A DNA stretch of 64,000 nucleotides from Candidatus Endobugula sertula (GTDB lineage: Bacteria > Pseudomonadota > Gammaproteobacteria > Pseudomonadales > Cellvibrionaceae): assembly GCA_001723645.1 (NCBI GenBank), contig MDLC01000012.1:1-64000 (forward strand). The letters are read 5' to 3'. Positions 43,601 to 52,006 of this stretch are shown in pieces (position 1 is the first letter of the stretch; the number at the start of each line of letters is the position of its first letter). The notes below the pieces were generated by a model. That model ran no database searches and was not told where the DNA came from. It saw only the letters and a program-made list of their open reading frames with translations. Both the position numbers and the translations under genes were made by a program.

Positions 43601-44608
43601 ATGAGCATTGCCTTTGGTCATCAACCAACCTTCCGCTATCGTTATCTGTCGATAGTGAGCATTTGCTTGAGTATTTTTAGCGTCTCTTCAGCGGGAGTTT
43701 CTTCTGCTTCCATTACCTATGTAACCCGTATGGATGCAATAATCTGGGAGGTTTCAGCAACAAAATTTGCCTGTCGGCTGAGTCACGTGATTCATGATTT
43801 TGGTACCGCAACCTTTGAACGACGTGCAGGGGAGAATACTCGTTTTATATTGGCGTCTCAAAGTCCTAGAATGAAGTCGGGTAGTGCAACATTAATATCT
43901 CAACCTCCTGTGTGGCTGAGTAGCGGGCAGCCTTTGACGATTGCCAGTGTGAATGTAAATCACGGTGTCACTCCGGTAAAAGTGAAGCGAAAAATTTCTG
44001 AGCGTATGCTGGCTGAACTACAAAAGGGGATGGACCTACATCTTGTGCGTGATCCGTGGTACGGCGATAGCCAAACGTTAAAAGTCATTATTCCTAGTGT
44101 GGGGTTTCGAAAGAGTCATCGGGATTTTCTGGCTTGTCTGGGGCAGTTACTACCAGTGAGTTTTTCTCAGATAGAAAAACGGTCCTTATATTACAATAAT
44201 AATGAGGAACGGCTGACGAAAAAAGTAACGGCGTATTTAAATAAAGTCGCCGCTTATATCAAAGAAGACCCATCGGTAAAGTCAATTTATATTGATGGTC
44301 ATACAGACAGTGAGGGTGTTCGTAGCGAGAATCTGACTAAATCCAAGCAACGAGCTCAGCGAGTGGTAGATTATTTATTGAATCGGAATGTTCCAGAAAG
44401 TGCTATTATTGTGCGCTGGCATGGAGAACGTTATCAGGTTGCTAGTAATCAAACCAGTAAAGGTCGAGCTAAAAACCGTCGAGTGACTATTCGTTTAAGT
44501 AAAAAAAGACCTCGGCATGTAGTCACCCAGCCCAAACGGGATAAAATGTCGGAACCTGCATTGAAAAGTGACGTTATAAAGGATGAAGTAATCCCTAAGA
44601 ATAAATAA
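43601..44608 (+). CDS. motY: MotY-like sodium-driven flagellar motor protein (OmpA family)
   Basis: 335 residues. Signal peptide about 14-36. The N-terminal domain has FACRLSHVIHDFGTATFERRAGE, as in MotY (C-x-L...F-G-x-x-x-F-x-x-x-x-G). The C-terminal OmpA/peptidoglycan-binding domain reads IYIDGHTDSEGVRSENLTKSKQRAQRVVDYLL and GRAKNRRVTIRL. MotY forms the T ring around the polar flagellar motor. Its position next to rnt supports MotY over other OmpA proteins. The last 35 residues are a Lys-rich tail. Confidence 0.85.
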   Translation: MSIAFGHQPTFRYRYLSIVSICLSIFSVSSAGVSSASITYVTRMDAIIWEVSATKFACRLSHVIHDFGTATFERRAGENTRFILASQSPRMKSGSATLISQPPVWLSSGQPLTIASVNVNHGVTPVKVKRKISERMLAELQKGMDLHLVRDPWYGDSQTLKVIIPSVGFRKSHRDFLACLGQLLPVSFSQIEKRSLYYNNNEERLTKKVTAYLNKVAAYIKEDPSVKSIYIDGHTDSEGVRSENLTKSKQRAQRVVDYLLNRNVPESAIIVRWHGERYQVASNQTSKGRAKNRRVTIRLSKKRPRHVVTQPKRDKMSEPALKSDVIKDEVIPKNK

Positions 44609-44694
44609 GGTTAAAAAATAAATAGTTCTAACGTTGGCTTAATATCGATTCGTTCAAAAAAACAGCAGCTTGGCGGCTTCTTCCCGGAAATCCT

Positions 44695-44724
44695 TTCTCA
44701 CTGTAGACTTTTTTCTGCTACAAT
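44695..44724 (+). promoter_or_regulatory. Possible argG promoter
   Basis: TTCTCA (44695-44700) and TACAAT (44719-44724) lie 18 bases apart and resemble a weak sigma-70 promoter. A 90-base leader with a GTTAGGAGG ribosome site at about 44800-44808 precedes argG. No ARG-box-like palindrome is obvious. Confidence 0.35.
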
Positions 44725-44813
44725 TCCCTTCCCGTTTATTATGTATCCTCGTCTATAGTTCTTTAACATTAGAGAAGTTGCTAACGAACCTGTTTGTATA
44801 GTTAGGAGGGAAT

Positions 44814-46040
44814 ATGGCATCCATTAAAAAAATCGTCTTGGCGTATTCTGGTGGCTTGGACACTTCGGTCATTGTCAGATGGTTACAAGAAACCTACCAC
44901 TGTGAAGTGGTTACTTTCACTGCTGATCTTGGTCAGGGTGAAGAAGTAGAACCTGCTCGTGCTAAAGCAGAGGCATTGGGCGTTAAAGAGATTTATATTG
45001 ATGATTTACGCGAAGAGTTTGTTCGTGATTTTGTTTTTCCCATGTTCCGGGCTAATGCTATTTATGAAGGTGAATACTTGCTTGGTACGTCAATTGCGCG
45101 CTCATTAATTGCTAAGCGGATGATTGAAATTGCCAATGAGACTGGTGCTGATGCGATTTCTCATGGTGCAACGGGCAAAGGTAATGATCAGGTACGTTTT
45201 GAATTGAGTGCTTATGCTTTAAAGCCTGGTGTACAGGTGGTTGCTCCTTGGCGTGAGTGGAACTTATCTTCTCGGGAAACATTGATGACCTATTGTGCAG
45301 AGCATAATATCCCTGTCGATTATTCCAGTAGCAAGAAAAAATCGCCTTATTCTATGGATGCTAATTTGCTTCATATCTCTTATGAGGGCGGCATTCTTGA
45401 AGACCCTTGGGCTGAAGCCGAAGAAGATATGTGGCGTTGGAGCGTGGCTCCAGAAACAGCACCAGATGAGCCCACTTATTTAGAATTACGCTATGAAAAA
45501 GGGGGTATTGTTGCTATTAATGGCCAAACGATGTCGCCAGCTACCGTATTGGAAACCTTAAATAAGGTGGGGGGGGCTAATGGTATTGGACGTTTGGACA
45601 TCGTGGAAAACCGTTATGTGGGTATGAAGTCTCGCGGTTGTTATGAAACACCTGGTGGTACGATCATGATAAAGGCGCACCGTGCTATTGAGTCGTTGAC
45701 TCTGGATCGTGAGGAGGCTCACTTAAAAGATGAATTAATGCCCAAATATGCCGAGCTAATTTATAATGGCTACTGGTGGAGCCCTGAGCGTAAAATGCTA
45801 CAGGCTGCCATTGACCACTCACAGCAAATGGTCAATGGTGAAGTACGCATTAAGTTGTATAAAGGTGCGGTCAGTGTGGTAGGTCGCCGTTCTGAAAATA
45901 GTCTTTTTGATGAAAAGATGGCCACATTTGAGGATGACTCTGGAGCTTACGATCAGAAAGATGCAGAGGGTTTTATTAAATTAAACGCATTGCGTTTACG
46001 TATTGCTGCCAATAAAGGCAAACGACGTAATCTACTGTAA
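44814..46040 (+). CDS. argG: Argininosuccinate synthase
   Basis: 408 residues, the short (about 400) bacterial type. Joins citrulline and aspartate using ATP in arginine synthesis. Motifs: [17 protein letters not shown] (PP-loop), [24 protein letters not shown]-like [34 protein letters not shown] and GVLRIADIVENR-like [18 protein letters not shown]. Intact, and transcribed alone. Confidence 0.96.
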   Translation: MASIKKIVLAYSGGLDTSVIVRWLQETYHCEVVTFTADLGQGEEVEPARAKAEALGVKEIYIDDLREEFVRDFVFPMFRANAIYEGEYLLGTSIARSLIAKRMIEIANETGADAISHGATGKGNDQVRFELSAYALKPGVQVVAPWREWNLSSRETLMTYCAEHNIPVDYSSSKKKSPYSMDANLLHISYEGGILEDPWAEAEEDMWRWSVAPETAPDEPTYLELRYEKGGIVAINGQTMSPATVLETLNKVGGANGIGRLDIVENRYVGMKSRGCYETPGGTIMIKAHRAIESLTLDREEAHLKDELMPKYAELIYNGYWWSPERKMLQAAIDHSQQMVNGEVRIKLYKGAVSVVGRRSENSLFDEKMATFEDDSGAYDQKDAEGFIKLNALRLRIAANKGKRRNLL

Positions 46041-46048
46041 TTATCAAC

Positions 46049-46085
46049 GCCTTTAGCTATTTCCTTAGTCAGAAATACTAAAGGC
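46049..46085 (+). terminator. Hairpin after argG
   Basis: GCCTTTAG at 46049-46056 pairs with CTAAAGGC at 46078-46085, and TATTTC (46058-46063) with GAAATA (46072-46077) inside it, giving a stem of about 14 pairs with one bulged C. There is no clean T tract after it, so a Rho-independent terminator is only moderately supported. Confidence 0.55.
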
Positions 46086-46240
46086 TTGGTATAGTGCGGA
46101 GTTATAAACATGCTTGCTCCGTAAAATAATAATCATTCGATAAAAAACTATTGCCGTGCTAATGGGAGTTCCCATGCAACACACGATATTAATCAATCGA
46201 CAGTATCACTTGCCAGTGTATTAGTGGATAAAGAAAAGTC

Positions 46241-46259
46241 GCAAAACCGATAGTTTTGC
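46241..46259. repeat. Short stem-loop GCAAAAC/GTTTTGC upstream of cco
   Basis: Perfect 7-base arms at 46241-46247 and 46253-46259 around CGATA. A second small palindrome, ATGGGA-GT-TCCCAT, is at 46162-46175. The rest of 46086-46469 shows no supported gene besides the FNR-like box. Confidence 0.4.
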
Positions 46260-46291
46260 CTACACTTAGATGAAACAGGAATTGCTCTTAT

Positions 46292-46305
46292 TGGATCCCA
46301 ATCAA
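46292..46305 (+). promoter_or_regulatory. FNR/Anr-type box upstream of ccoN
   Basis: TGGATCCCAATCAA matches the TTGAT-N4-ATCAA consensus at 9 of 10 defined positions. It lies 164 bases before the ccoN ATG. A class II FNR promoter would start near 46340, with TACTTT at 46328-46333 as a possible -10. The FNR-like protein encoded at 39226 is the natural ligand. This is a one-site visual match. Confidence 0.5.
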
Positions 46306-46469
46306 TTAAAGTGTTGGGTTTTTGCGCTACTTTTATGAGCTGCTTTAATGTATAGCGATGAGTCATTGTCTATTCTCAGTAATGTAGTGTGTGGCACTGT
46401 GGTTTGTATGACTCATCAGGTAACACAGCAATGAATTTGTTCACTTTCTAACCTCTTGGAAACGTTTCT

Positions 46470-47921
46470 ATGAGTAATCATGTGGCAGCTGCCAGTTCTG
46501 AATCCCCTTATAATTATCTGATCGTTCGACAGTTTTCGATGATGGCGATTGTTTGGGGCATCGTGGGTATGGGGATCGGTGTATTGATTGCATCTCAATT
46601 AGTCTGGCCAGAGCTTAATAATTTGGTTCAGCCCTATACGCATTTTGGTCGTTTGCGTCCACTGCATACTAATAGCGTTATTTTTGCCTTTGGTGGTTGT
46701 GCGCTGTTTGCGACCTCTTATTATGTTGTACAGCGTACTTGTCAGGTTAAGTTATTTGGTGGTTGGTTAGTTCCCTTTACCTTTTGGGGTTGGCAGGCTG
46801 TGATTGTTTTGGCCGCTATTACGTTACCCATGGGATTTACTTCATCTAAAGAATATGCAGAATTGGAATGGCCTATTGATATTTTGATTGCCCTGGTATG
46901 GGTTTCTTACGCGATAGTTTTTTTTGGTACTATCATGAAGCGTAAGACCTCGCATATTTATGTGGCCAACTGGTTCTTTGGTGGTTTTATTCTTACCGTT
47001 GCGGTGTTGCATATGGTCAATAGTGCAGCGATACCTGTGTCTCTTACCAAGTCCTATTCTGCTTACGCTGGTGCTGCTGATGCTATGATTCAATGGTGGT
47101 ATGGTCATAATGCAGTCGGCTTTTTCCTGACGGCTGGGTTTCTGGGGATGATGTATTACTTTGTTCCCAAGCAGGCGGGGCGTCCGGTTTATTCTTACCA
47201 ATTATCAATTGTTCATTTTTGGGCCTTGATTTCTCTTTATATTTGGGCGGGCTCTCACCACTTACACTACTCGGCTTTACCCGATTGGGCGCAAAGCTTG
47301 GGTATGGTGATGTCACTCATTCTTTTGGCACCAAGTTGGGGTGGAATGATTAATGGCATTATGACCTTATCTGGTGCATAGGATAAATTACGTACAGATC
47401 CAACCCTTCGTTTTCTTGTCGTTTCCCTGTCATTTTATGGTATGTCAACATTTGAAGGTCCCATGATGGCCATTAAAACCGTGAATGCACTATCCCATAA
47501 TACTGACTGGACTATTGGTCATGTACATTCTGGTGCCTTAGGGTGGGTGGCCATGATTTCTATTGGCTCTCTCTATCATTTGGTGCCTATCTTGTTTGGT
47601 AAGAAAGAAATGTGGAGTGTTAATTTGATTCATGCACATTTTTGGTTAGCGACGGCGGGTACTGTATTGTACATCGCTGCCATGTGGGTTAATGGTATTA
47701 CCCAGGGCTTGATGTGGCGCGCTTTTAACCAGGATGGTTCATTAACCTATAGTTTTATTGATTCCGTTGAAGCCAGCCGGGGTGGTTATATTGTTCGTGT
47801 GTTGGGTGGGGGCTTATTTTTTCTAGGTATGCTGGTGATGGCCTATAACACGTATCGTACGGTGAGAGTCGATGAGCCTTATGGTGAAGCATCAACCAGT
47901 ACAAGCGCTCAAGCGGTATAA
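46470..47921 (+). pseudogene. ccoN: Cytochrome cbb3 oxidase subunit I with in-frame UAG
   Basis: One 484-codon frame is interrupted only by TAG at 47379-47381 (codon 304). The family has a conserved Trp in MTLSGAWDKLRTDP; here the codon after SGA is TAG, one base from TGG. Before the stop: haem b ligand region [15 protein letters not shown] and CuB histidines in [16 protein letters not shown] and [13 protein letters not shown]. After it: [20 protein letters not shown] and [11 protein letters not shown] with the haem b3 and b histidines, so the truncated form cannot work. Everything else is well preserved, which suggests a very recent mutation, readthrough or a base error. Confidence 0.92.
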
Positions 47922-47933
47922 GGAGAAGTCACT

Positions 47934-48551
47934 ATGAAGAATCATGACATTGTAGAAAAGAATATTGGTTTAATGCTTTTTTTGGTCATTATTGCGATTA
48001 GTTTTGGTGGCTTGGTGGAAATTGTTCCCCAGTTTTTCCTTAAAGAGACCACAACACCCATTGTCGGTTTAAAGCCATTAAAAGCCGTCGAACTGGAAGG
48101 GCGCGATATTTATATTCGTGAGGGTTGCCACGTTTGTCATACTCAAATGGTTCGACCATTACGGGCGGAAGTCGAGCGTTATGGGCACTATTCTGTAGCG
48201 GGTGAATCTGTTTATGAGCACCCTTTTCTATGGGGTTCAAAACGCACGGGTCCTGATTTGGCTCGTGTTGGTGGCCGCTATAGTGATACCTGGCAAAAAG
48301 CACATTTATATAACCCACGTAATGTGGTTCCAGCATCTAATATGCCTGCTTTTCCATGGCTATTTGATAATGTGCTATCCGGTAAAGAAACTGGGGCTAA
48401 AATGGCTGCCTTGCGTAAAGTCGGTGTCCCATATACCAATGAAGATATTGCGGGCGCAGAAAAAGCAGTGAAAGGTACGACCGAAGTTGACGCGCTGGTG
48501 GCTTATTTGCAACAACTGGGTACTTTACCTATTTTGCAACAGAAACGATAA
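47934..48551 (+). CDS. ccoO: Cytochrome cbb3 oxidase subunit II (monohaem cytochrome c)
   Basis: 205 residues. N-terminal membrane anchor about 12-34, then haem c site C65-x2-C68-H69 ([15 protein letters not shown]) and the usual [38 protein letters not shown] pattern in the following blocks. Passes electrons to CcoN. Starts 12 bases after the ccoN stop with AAGGAGAAG. Confidence 0.96.
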   Translation: MKNHDIVEKNIGLMLFLVIIAISFGGLVEIVPQFFLKETTTPIVGLKPLKAVELEGRDIYIREGCHVCHTQMVRPLRAEVERYGHYSVAGESVYEHPFLWGSKRTGPDLARVGGRYSDTWQKAHLYNPRNVVPASNMPAFPWLFDNVLSGKETGAKMAALRKVGVPYTNEDIAGAEKAVKGTTEVDALVAYLQQLGTLPILQQKR

Positions 48552-48565
48552 CGATAGATACATCA

Positions 48566-48727
48566 ATGGATATTAATGATATAAGAGGCTTGGCAACAGT
48601 GTTTATGGCACTGGCTTTTGGGAGTATCTGTTGGTGGGCTTTTTCATCGTCGAGAAAAAAGAAATTTGAAGAAGCAGCAAACTTGCCGTTTGCCGATGAA
48701 GAACAACACGATAAATCACTGAGATAA
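48566..48727 (+). CDS. ccoQ: Cytochrome cbb3 oxidase subunit IV (CcoQ)
   Basis: 53 residues: MDINDIRGLATVFMALAFGS, one membrane helix (about 8-27) ending in WWAFSSSRKKKFEEAANLPF, the typical CcoQ cytoplasmic tail with acidic end. CcoQ stabilises the complex. It was found by translating the gap between ccoO and ccoP. A 178-base gap to ccoP follows, larger than usual. Confidence 0.9.
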   Translation: MDINDIRGLATVFMALAFGSICWWAFSSSRKKKFEEAANLPFADEEQHDKSLR

Positions 48728-48905
48728 GCATTTACCTTTTTATGTGTCTAACTAACACTCAGCCTAACAGTGATCATAGTTTTTGAATCAATAGGTTGGA
48801 ACTGGAGTGGTGCAATAAAAAGATGTGGTTTTTTTACTTGGCAACAACGATTTTGACCGGAGAAGCCGACAAATATTTCTGCACGAAAAGCAGGTAAGGT
48901 GAATT

Positions 48906-49802
48906 ATGAGTATATTTTGGAATGTTTGGATTATTGGTCTTACATCTATTAATCTGATTCTGCTTTTATGGGTACTATTAGCAAACCGTAAAGTGGCTAT
49001 AAGAGATGATGACGATCCGGAAAACAAAACCACTGGTCATATTTATGATGGTATTGAGGAGTATGATAACCCTCTACCTAAATGGTGGTTTTATTTGTTT
49101 GTTGGTTCCATGATCTTCACTCTGTTTTATTTAATCTTGTATCCTGGGCTGGGCAGCTTTAAGGGACTACGGGGGTGGACCAGTGTTAACCAATTAGAGT
49201 ATCAACAAAAACAGGCATTGGAACAATATCAAAACAGTTACGGTGTTTATTCAAAAATGACCGTGGTGGATTTAGCGGATGAGCCTAGAGCGATGAAAAT
49301 GGCTTCGCGTATTTTTGACAATAACTGTGCGGTTTGTCATGGTGCTGATGCAGGTGGTGCTTTAGGCTTCCCTAACCTAACGGATAATGATTGGCTGTAT
49401 GGTGGGACACCGGAAAAAATTAAAGAAACCATTATGGAGGGGCGCGCAGCAGCTATGCCAGCGTGGGCTGGCTTATTGGGTGAAAAAGGCATTAATGAAG
49501 TTACCCAATACGTTCTGAGTTTATCGGGCCAAGAACATGATGCGACTTTGGTTGATGCGGGTCAAACAATCTTTGCCAACAGTTGTGTCGCGTGTCATGG
49601 TCAGGATGGAAGAGGCAGCCATGCCAACGGAGCGCCTAATTTGACTGATGATATTTGGCTATATGAAGGTACTCCAGCAGGTATTCGACAAACACTCCGT
49701 GCTGGACGTAATGGTAATATGCCAGCACAGAAAGACCGCTTGCGTGAAGATAAAATTCATTTGTTAACGGCGTATGTTTATAGCTTGTCAAAAGAAAATT
49801 GA
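48906..49802 (+). CDS. ccoP: Cytochrome cbb3 oxidase subunit III (dihaem cytochrome c)
   Basis: 298 residues. Membrane helices about 5-26 and 60-80, with the YDGIEEYDNPLPKWW link typical of CcoP between them. Two haem c sites: C141-x2-C144-H145 (NNCAVCHGADAGG) and C227-x2-C230-H231 (NSCVACHGQDGRG). Brings electrons from cytochromes c to the complex. AAGGTGAATT precedes the ATG. Confidence 0.96.
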   Translation: MSIFWNVWIIGLTSINLILLLWVLLANRKVAIRDDDDPENKTTGHIYDGIEEYDNPLPKWWFYLFVGSMIFTLFYLILYPGLGSFKGLRGWTSVNQLEYQQKQALEQYQNSYGVYSKMTVVDLADEPRAMKMASRIFDNNCAVCHGADAGGALGFPNLTDNDWLYGGTPEKIKETIMEGRAAAMPAWAGLLGEKGINEVTQYVLSLSGQEHDATLVDAGQTIFANSCVACHGQDGRGSHANGAPNLTDDIWLYEGTPAGIRQTLRAGRNGNMPAQKDRLREDKIHLLTAYVYSLSKEN

Positions 49803-49857
49803 TGAGTGTGGGACGTCAACAAACTCTACTGTCTCATATTAAAAACAGCGTGATCGT

Positions 49858-51297
49858 ATGACAGCCAAAATACCAGACCCTGACAAAAACACCTCCGACT
49901 CTGATATTCGCTACGTCAATCTTTACGAATCCGAAAATAAGATTTACACCCGCAAAATCAAGGGCTTTTATCAGTCTATTCGTCGTTATACGGGCATTCC
50001 ATTATTACTGGGTTTTCTCTTAATGCCCTGGTTAGTTATCGACGGGCGACCCGCAGTATTTTTTGATCTGTCGACTCGTCAGTTCAATATACTCTGGATT
50101 ACCTTTGGCCCCCGGGATGGTATTTTACTCGCGGGTTTATTAATTATTTCGGCTTTTGCCTTATTTACGGTAACCGCTTTTTTAGGGCGGGTATGGTGTG
50201 GTTTTACCTGCCCGCAAACCGTTTGGACCTTGATGTTTATTTGGGCTGAGCATGTTTGTGAGGGTGATCGTAATAAGCGTATTAAGCTGGATCAAAGTGA
50301 TTGGAATATTGAAAAAGTCTTACGTAAAAGTGGTAAATACAGTTTGTGGCTTATTATCTCATTCATCACTGGTGCCACGTTTATTGGGTACTTCCTGCCA
50401 ATACGGGAATTGCTCAGTGGCTTTATTCCCTCATTCAATGATAACGGTTTACTGGTATTTGACGGCAGTTTAACGGCCATGTTTTGGACAGTATTTTTTG
50501 CAAGCGTGACCTTTTTAAATGCAGGCTTTATGCGTGAACAGGTGTGTAAATACATGTGCCCCTATGCTCGTTTTCAGTCGGCAATGTATGACAGTGATAC
50601 GTTAGCAGTGCATTATGACAAAGTTCGTGGGGAGGCTCGTGGTCCACGTAAAACCAATGAAGATTATAAAGCGGCAGGCAAGGGTGATTGCATCGATTGT
50701 TCCTGGTGCGTACAGGTTTGTCCGGTTGATATTGATATTCGTGAAGGTCTTCAGTACGAATGTATTAATTGCGGATTATGCGTAGATGCTTGTAACTCGG
50801 TAATGGATAAAATGAATTATCCTCGTGGTTTAATTCGTTTTACGAGTGATGATGAATTGCAAACGGGTAAAACTCACTACTTCCGTCTTCGAGTATTGGG
50901 TTATATCGTTGCACTGTTTGTGATGATAATATTATTTGCTTCAACAGTGGCTAATCGTCAGCCTGTTACCCTGGATATTAGTCGGGATCGGGGAGCACAT
51001 CTGTTCAGGGTACGCAGTGGTCAGGTACAAAATGTGTATAGGGTCAAAATCCATAATATGGACCGACAAAGCCATGAATATCGTATAAAGCTAAGTAGTG
51101 ATTTACCATTTGAAATCGTGAAACACCGACCGATATTATTAGACGAGGGTGAAATATTTAGCATACCTGTACGTGTCTCCATACCTAAAGATAAGTTGAA
51201 TCTTGTAAAATCTAATATTACGTTTACCGTAACAGCCACTGATGATGAGACAATGAGTGCGCAGGAGTCTGCGACTTTTATTGGGCCATCAGAGTGA
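49858..51297 (+). CDS. ccoG: Cytochrome cbb3 accessory ferredoxin CcoG (FixG/RdxA)
   Basis: 479 residues. About five membrane helices, early WCGFTCPQTVWTLMF motif, and two 4Fe-4S clusters in CIDCSWCVQVCPVDIDIREG and CINCGLCVDACNSVMD. The C-terminal periplasmic Ig-like domain follows. CcoG is a copper reductase for CcoN assembly. All Cys are present. The ribosome site before ATG 49858 is weak. Confidence 0.95.
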   Translation: MTAKIPDPDKNTSDSDIRYVNLYESENKIYTRKIKGFYQSIRRYTGIPLLLGFLLMPWLVIDGRPAVFFDLSTRQFNILWITFGPRDGILLAGLLIISAFALFTVTAFLGRVWCGFTCPQTVWTLMFIWAEHVCEGDRNKRIKLDQSDWNIEKVLRKSGKYSLWLIISFITGATFIGYFLPIRELLSGFIPSFNDNGLLVFDGSLTAMFWTVFFASVTFLNAGFMREQVCKYMCPYARFQSAMYDSDTLAVHYDKVRGEARGPRKTNEDYKAAGKGDCIDCSWCVQVCPVDIDIREGLQYECINCGLCVDACNSVMDKMNYPRGLIRFTSDDELQTGKTHYFRLRVLGYIVALFVMIILFASTVANRQPVTLDISRDRGAHLFRVRSGQVQNVYRVKIHNMDRQSHEYRIKLSSDLPFEIVKHRPILLDEGEIFSIPVRVSIPKDKLNLVKSNITFTVTATDDETMSAQESATFIGPSE

Positions 51298-51387
51298 TTT
51301 TGCTGGATGCTAGATGTTAAACGCTGATACATTTCACTCAACGTATAATATGTCATGTCTGGCTAATTAACACGATAGGAAACTTCA

Positions 51388-51999
51388 ATGGCTTTTAACA
51401 AACGTTCCACCGATGAATTCCCAGACTCTTGGTATTGCCAGTTCTGGGCTTGGTTTGTTCTGATTCCGCTTGTGGTAGTTGTGATTGTTTCTTTTTACAC
51501 GATATCTTTGGCAGTGATTGGAGCAGATGATCGAGTTGTGGATAATTACTATAAAGAAGGCCGCTTGATTAATGTGCGGTTGGATGAGGATATTAAAGCG
51601 GCAGCATTGAATATGGTAGCAGATATTCACTTTGACCAATCTTTGGCTGAACTAGTGATTCAATTACACAACAATACTCAGACCTTTCCCGATGAACTGA
51701 TACTCGAACTCAGTCATGTTGCTGAACAAGCGTTAGACCATCGAATCGTATTAAGACATATTGCCAAAGGACGATATCAGGCAGAGTTGGATAAAATCTT
51801 GGAACATCGTTGGTATTTGCGTCTGAAGTCGGTGACCTCCAATGAGGAGGTCCGAGCTAATGCACCAGAAAGAAGCCCCTCCCGTTTATCCGATGCTGAC
51901 CCATTTGCAAAATATCTGTCTCTGACTCATCACTGGAGATTACGCGGAAAAATTAATTTTTCCCAACAATCTTCAGTACGTTTAACTTCCTCACTGTGA
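51388..51999 (+). CDS. ccoH: Cytochrome cbb3 maturation protein CcoH (FixH family)
   Basis: 203 residues, one membrane helix (about 20-43, FWAWFVLIPLVVVVIVSFYTISLA). YYKEGRLIN is the FixH/CcoH hallmark, followed by a beta-sandwich with LDKILEHRWYLRLKS. Needed for cbb3 assembly and links to CcoNOP. The last 50 residues are longer and more variable than usual. Confidence 0.85.
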   Translation: MAFNKRSTDEFPDSWYCQFWAWFVLIPLVVVVIVSFYTISLAVIGADDRVVDNYYKEGRLINVRLDEDIKAAALNMVADIHFDQSLAELVIQLHNNTQTFPDELILELSHVAEQALDHRIVLRHIAKGRYQAELDKILEHRWYLRLKSVTSNEEVRANAPERSPSRLSDADPFAKYLSLTHHWRLRGKINFSQQSSVRLTSSL

Positions 52000-52006
52000 G
52001 TTTGTA

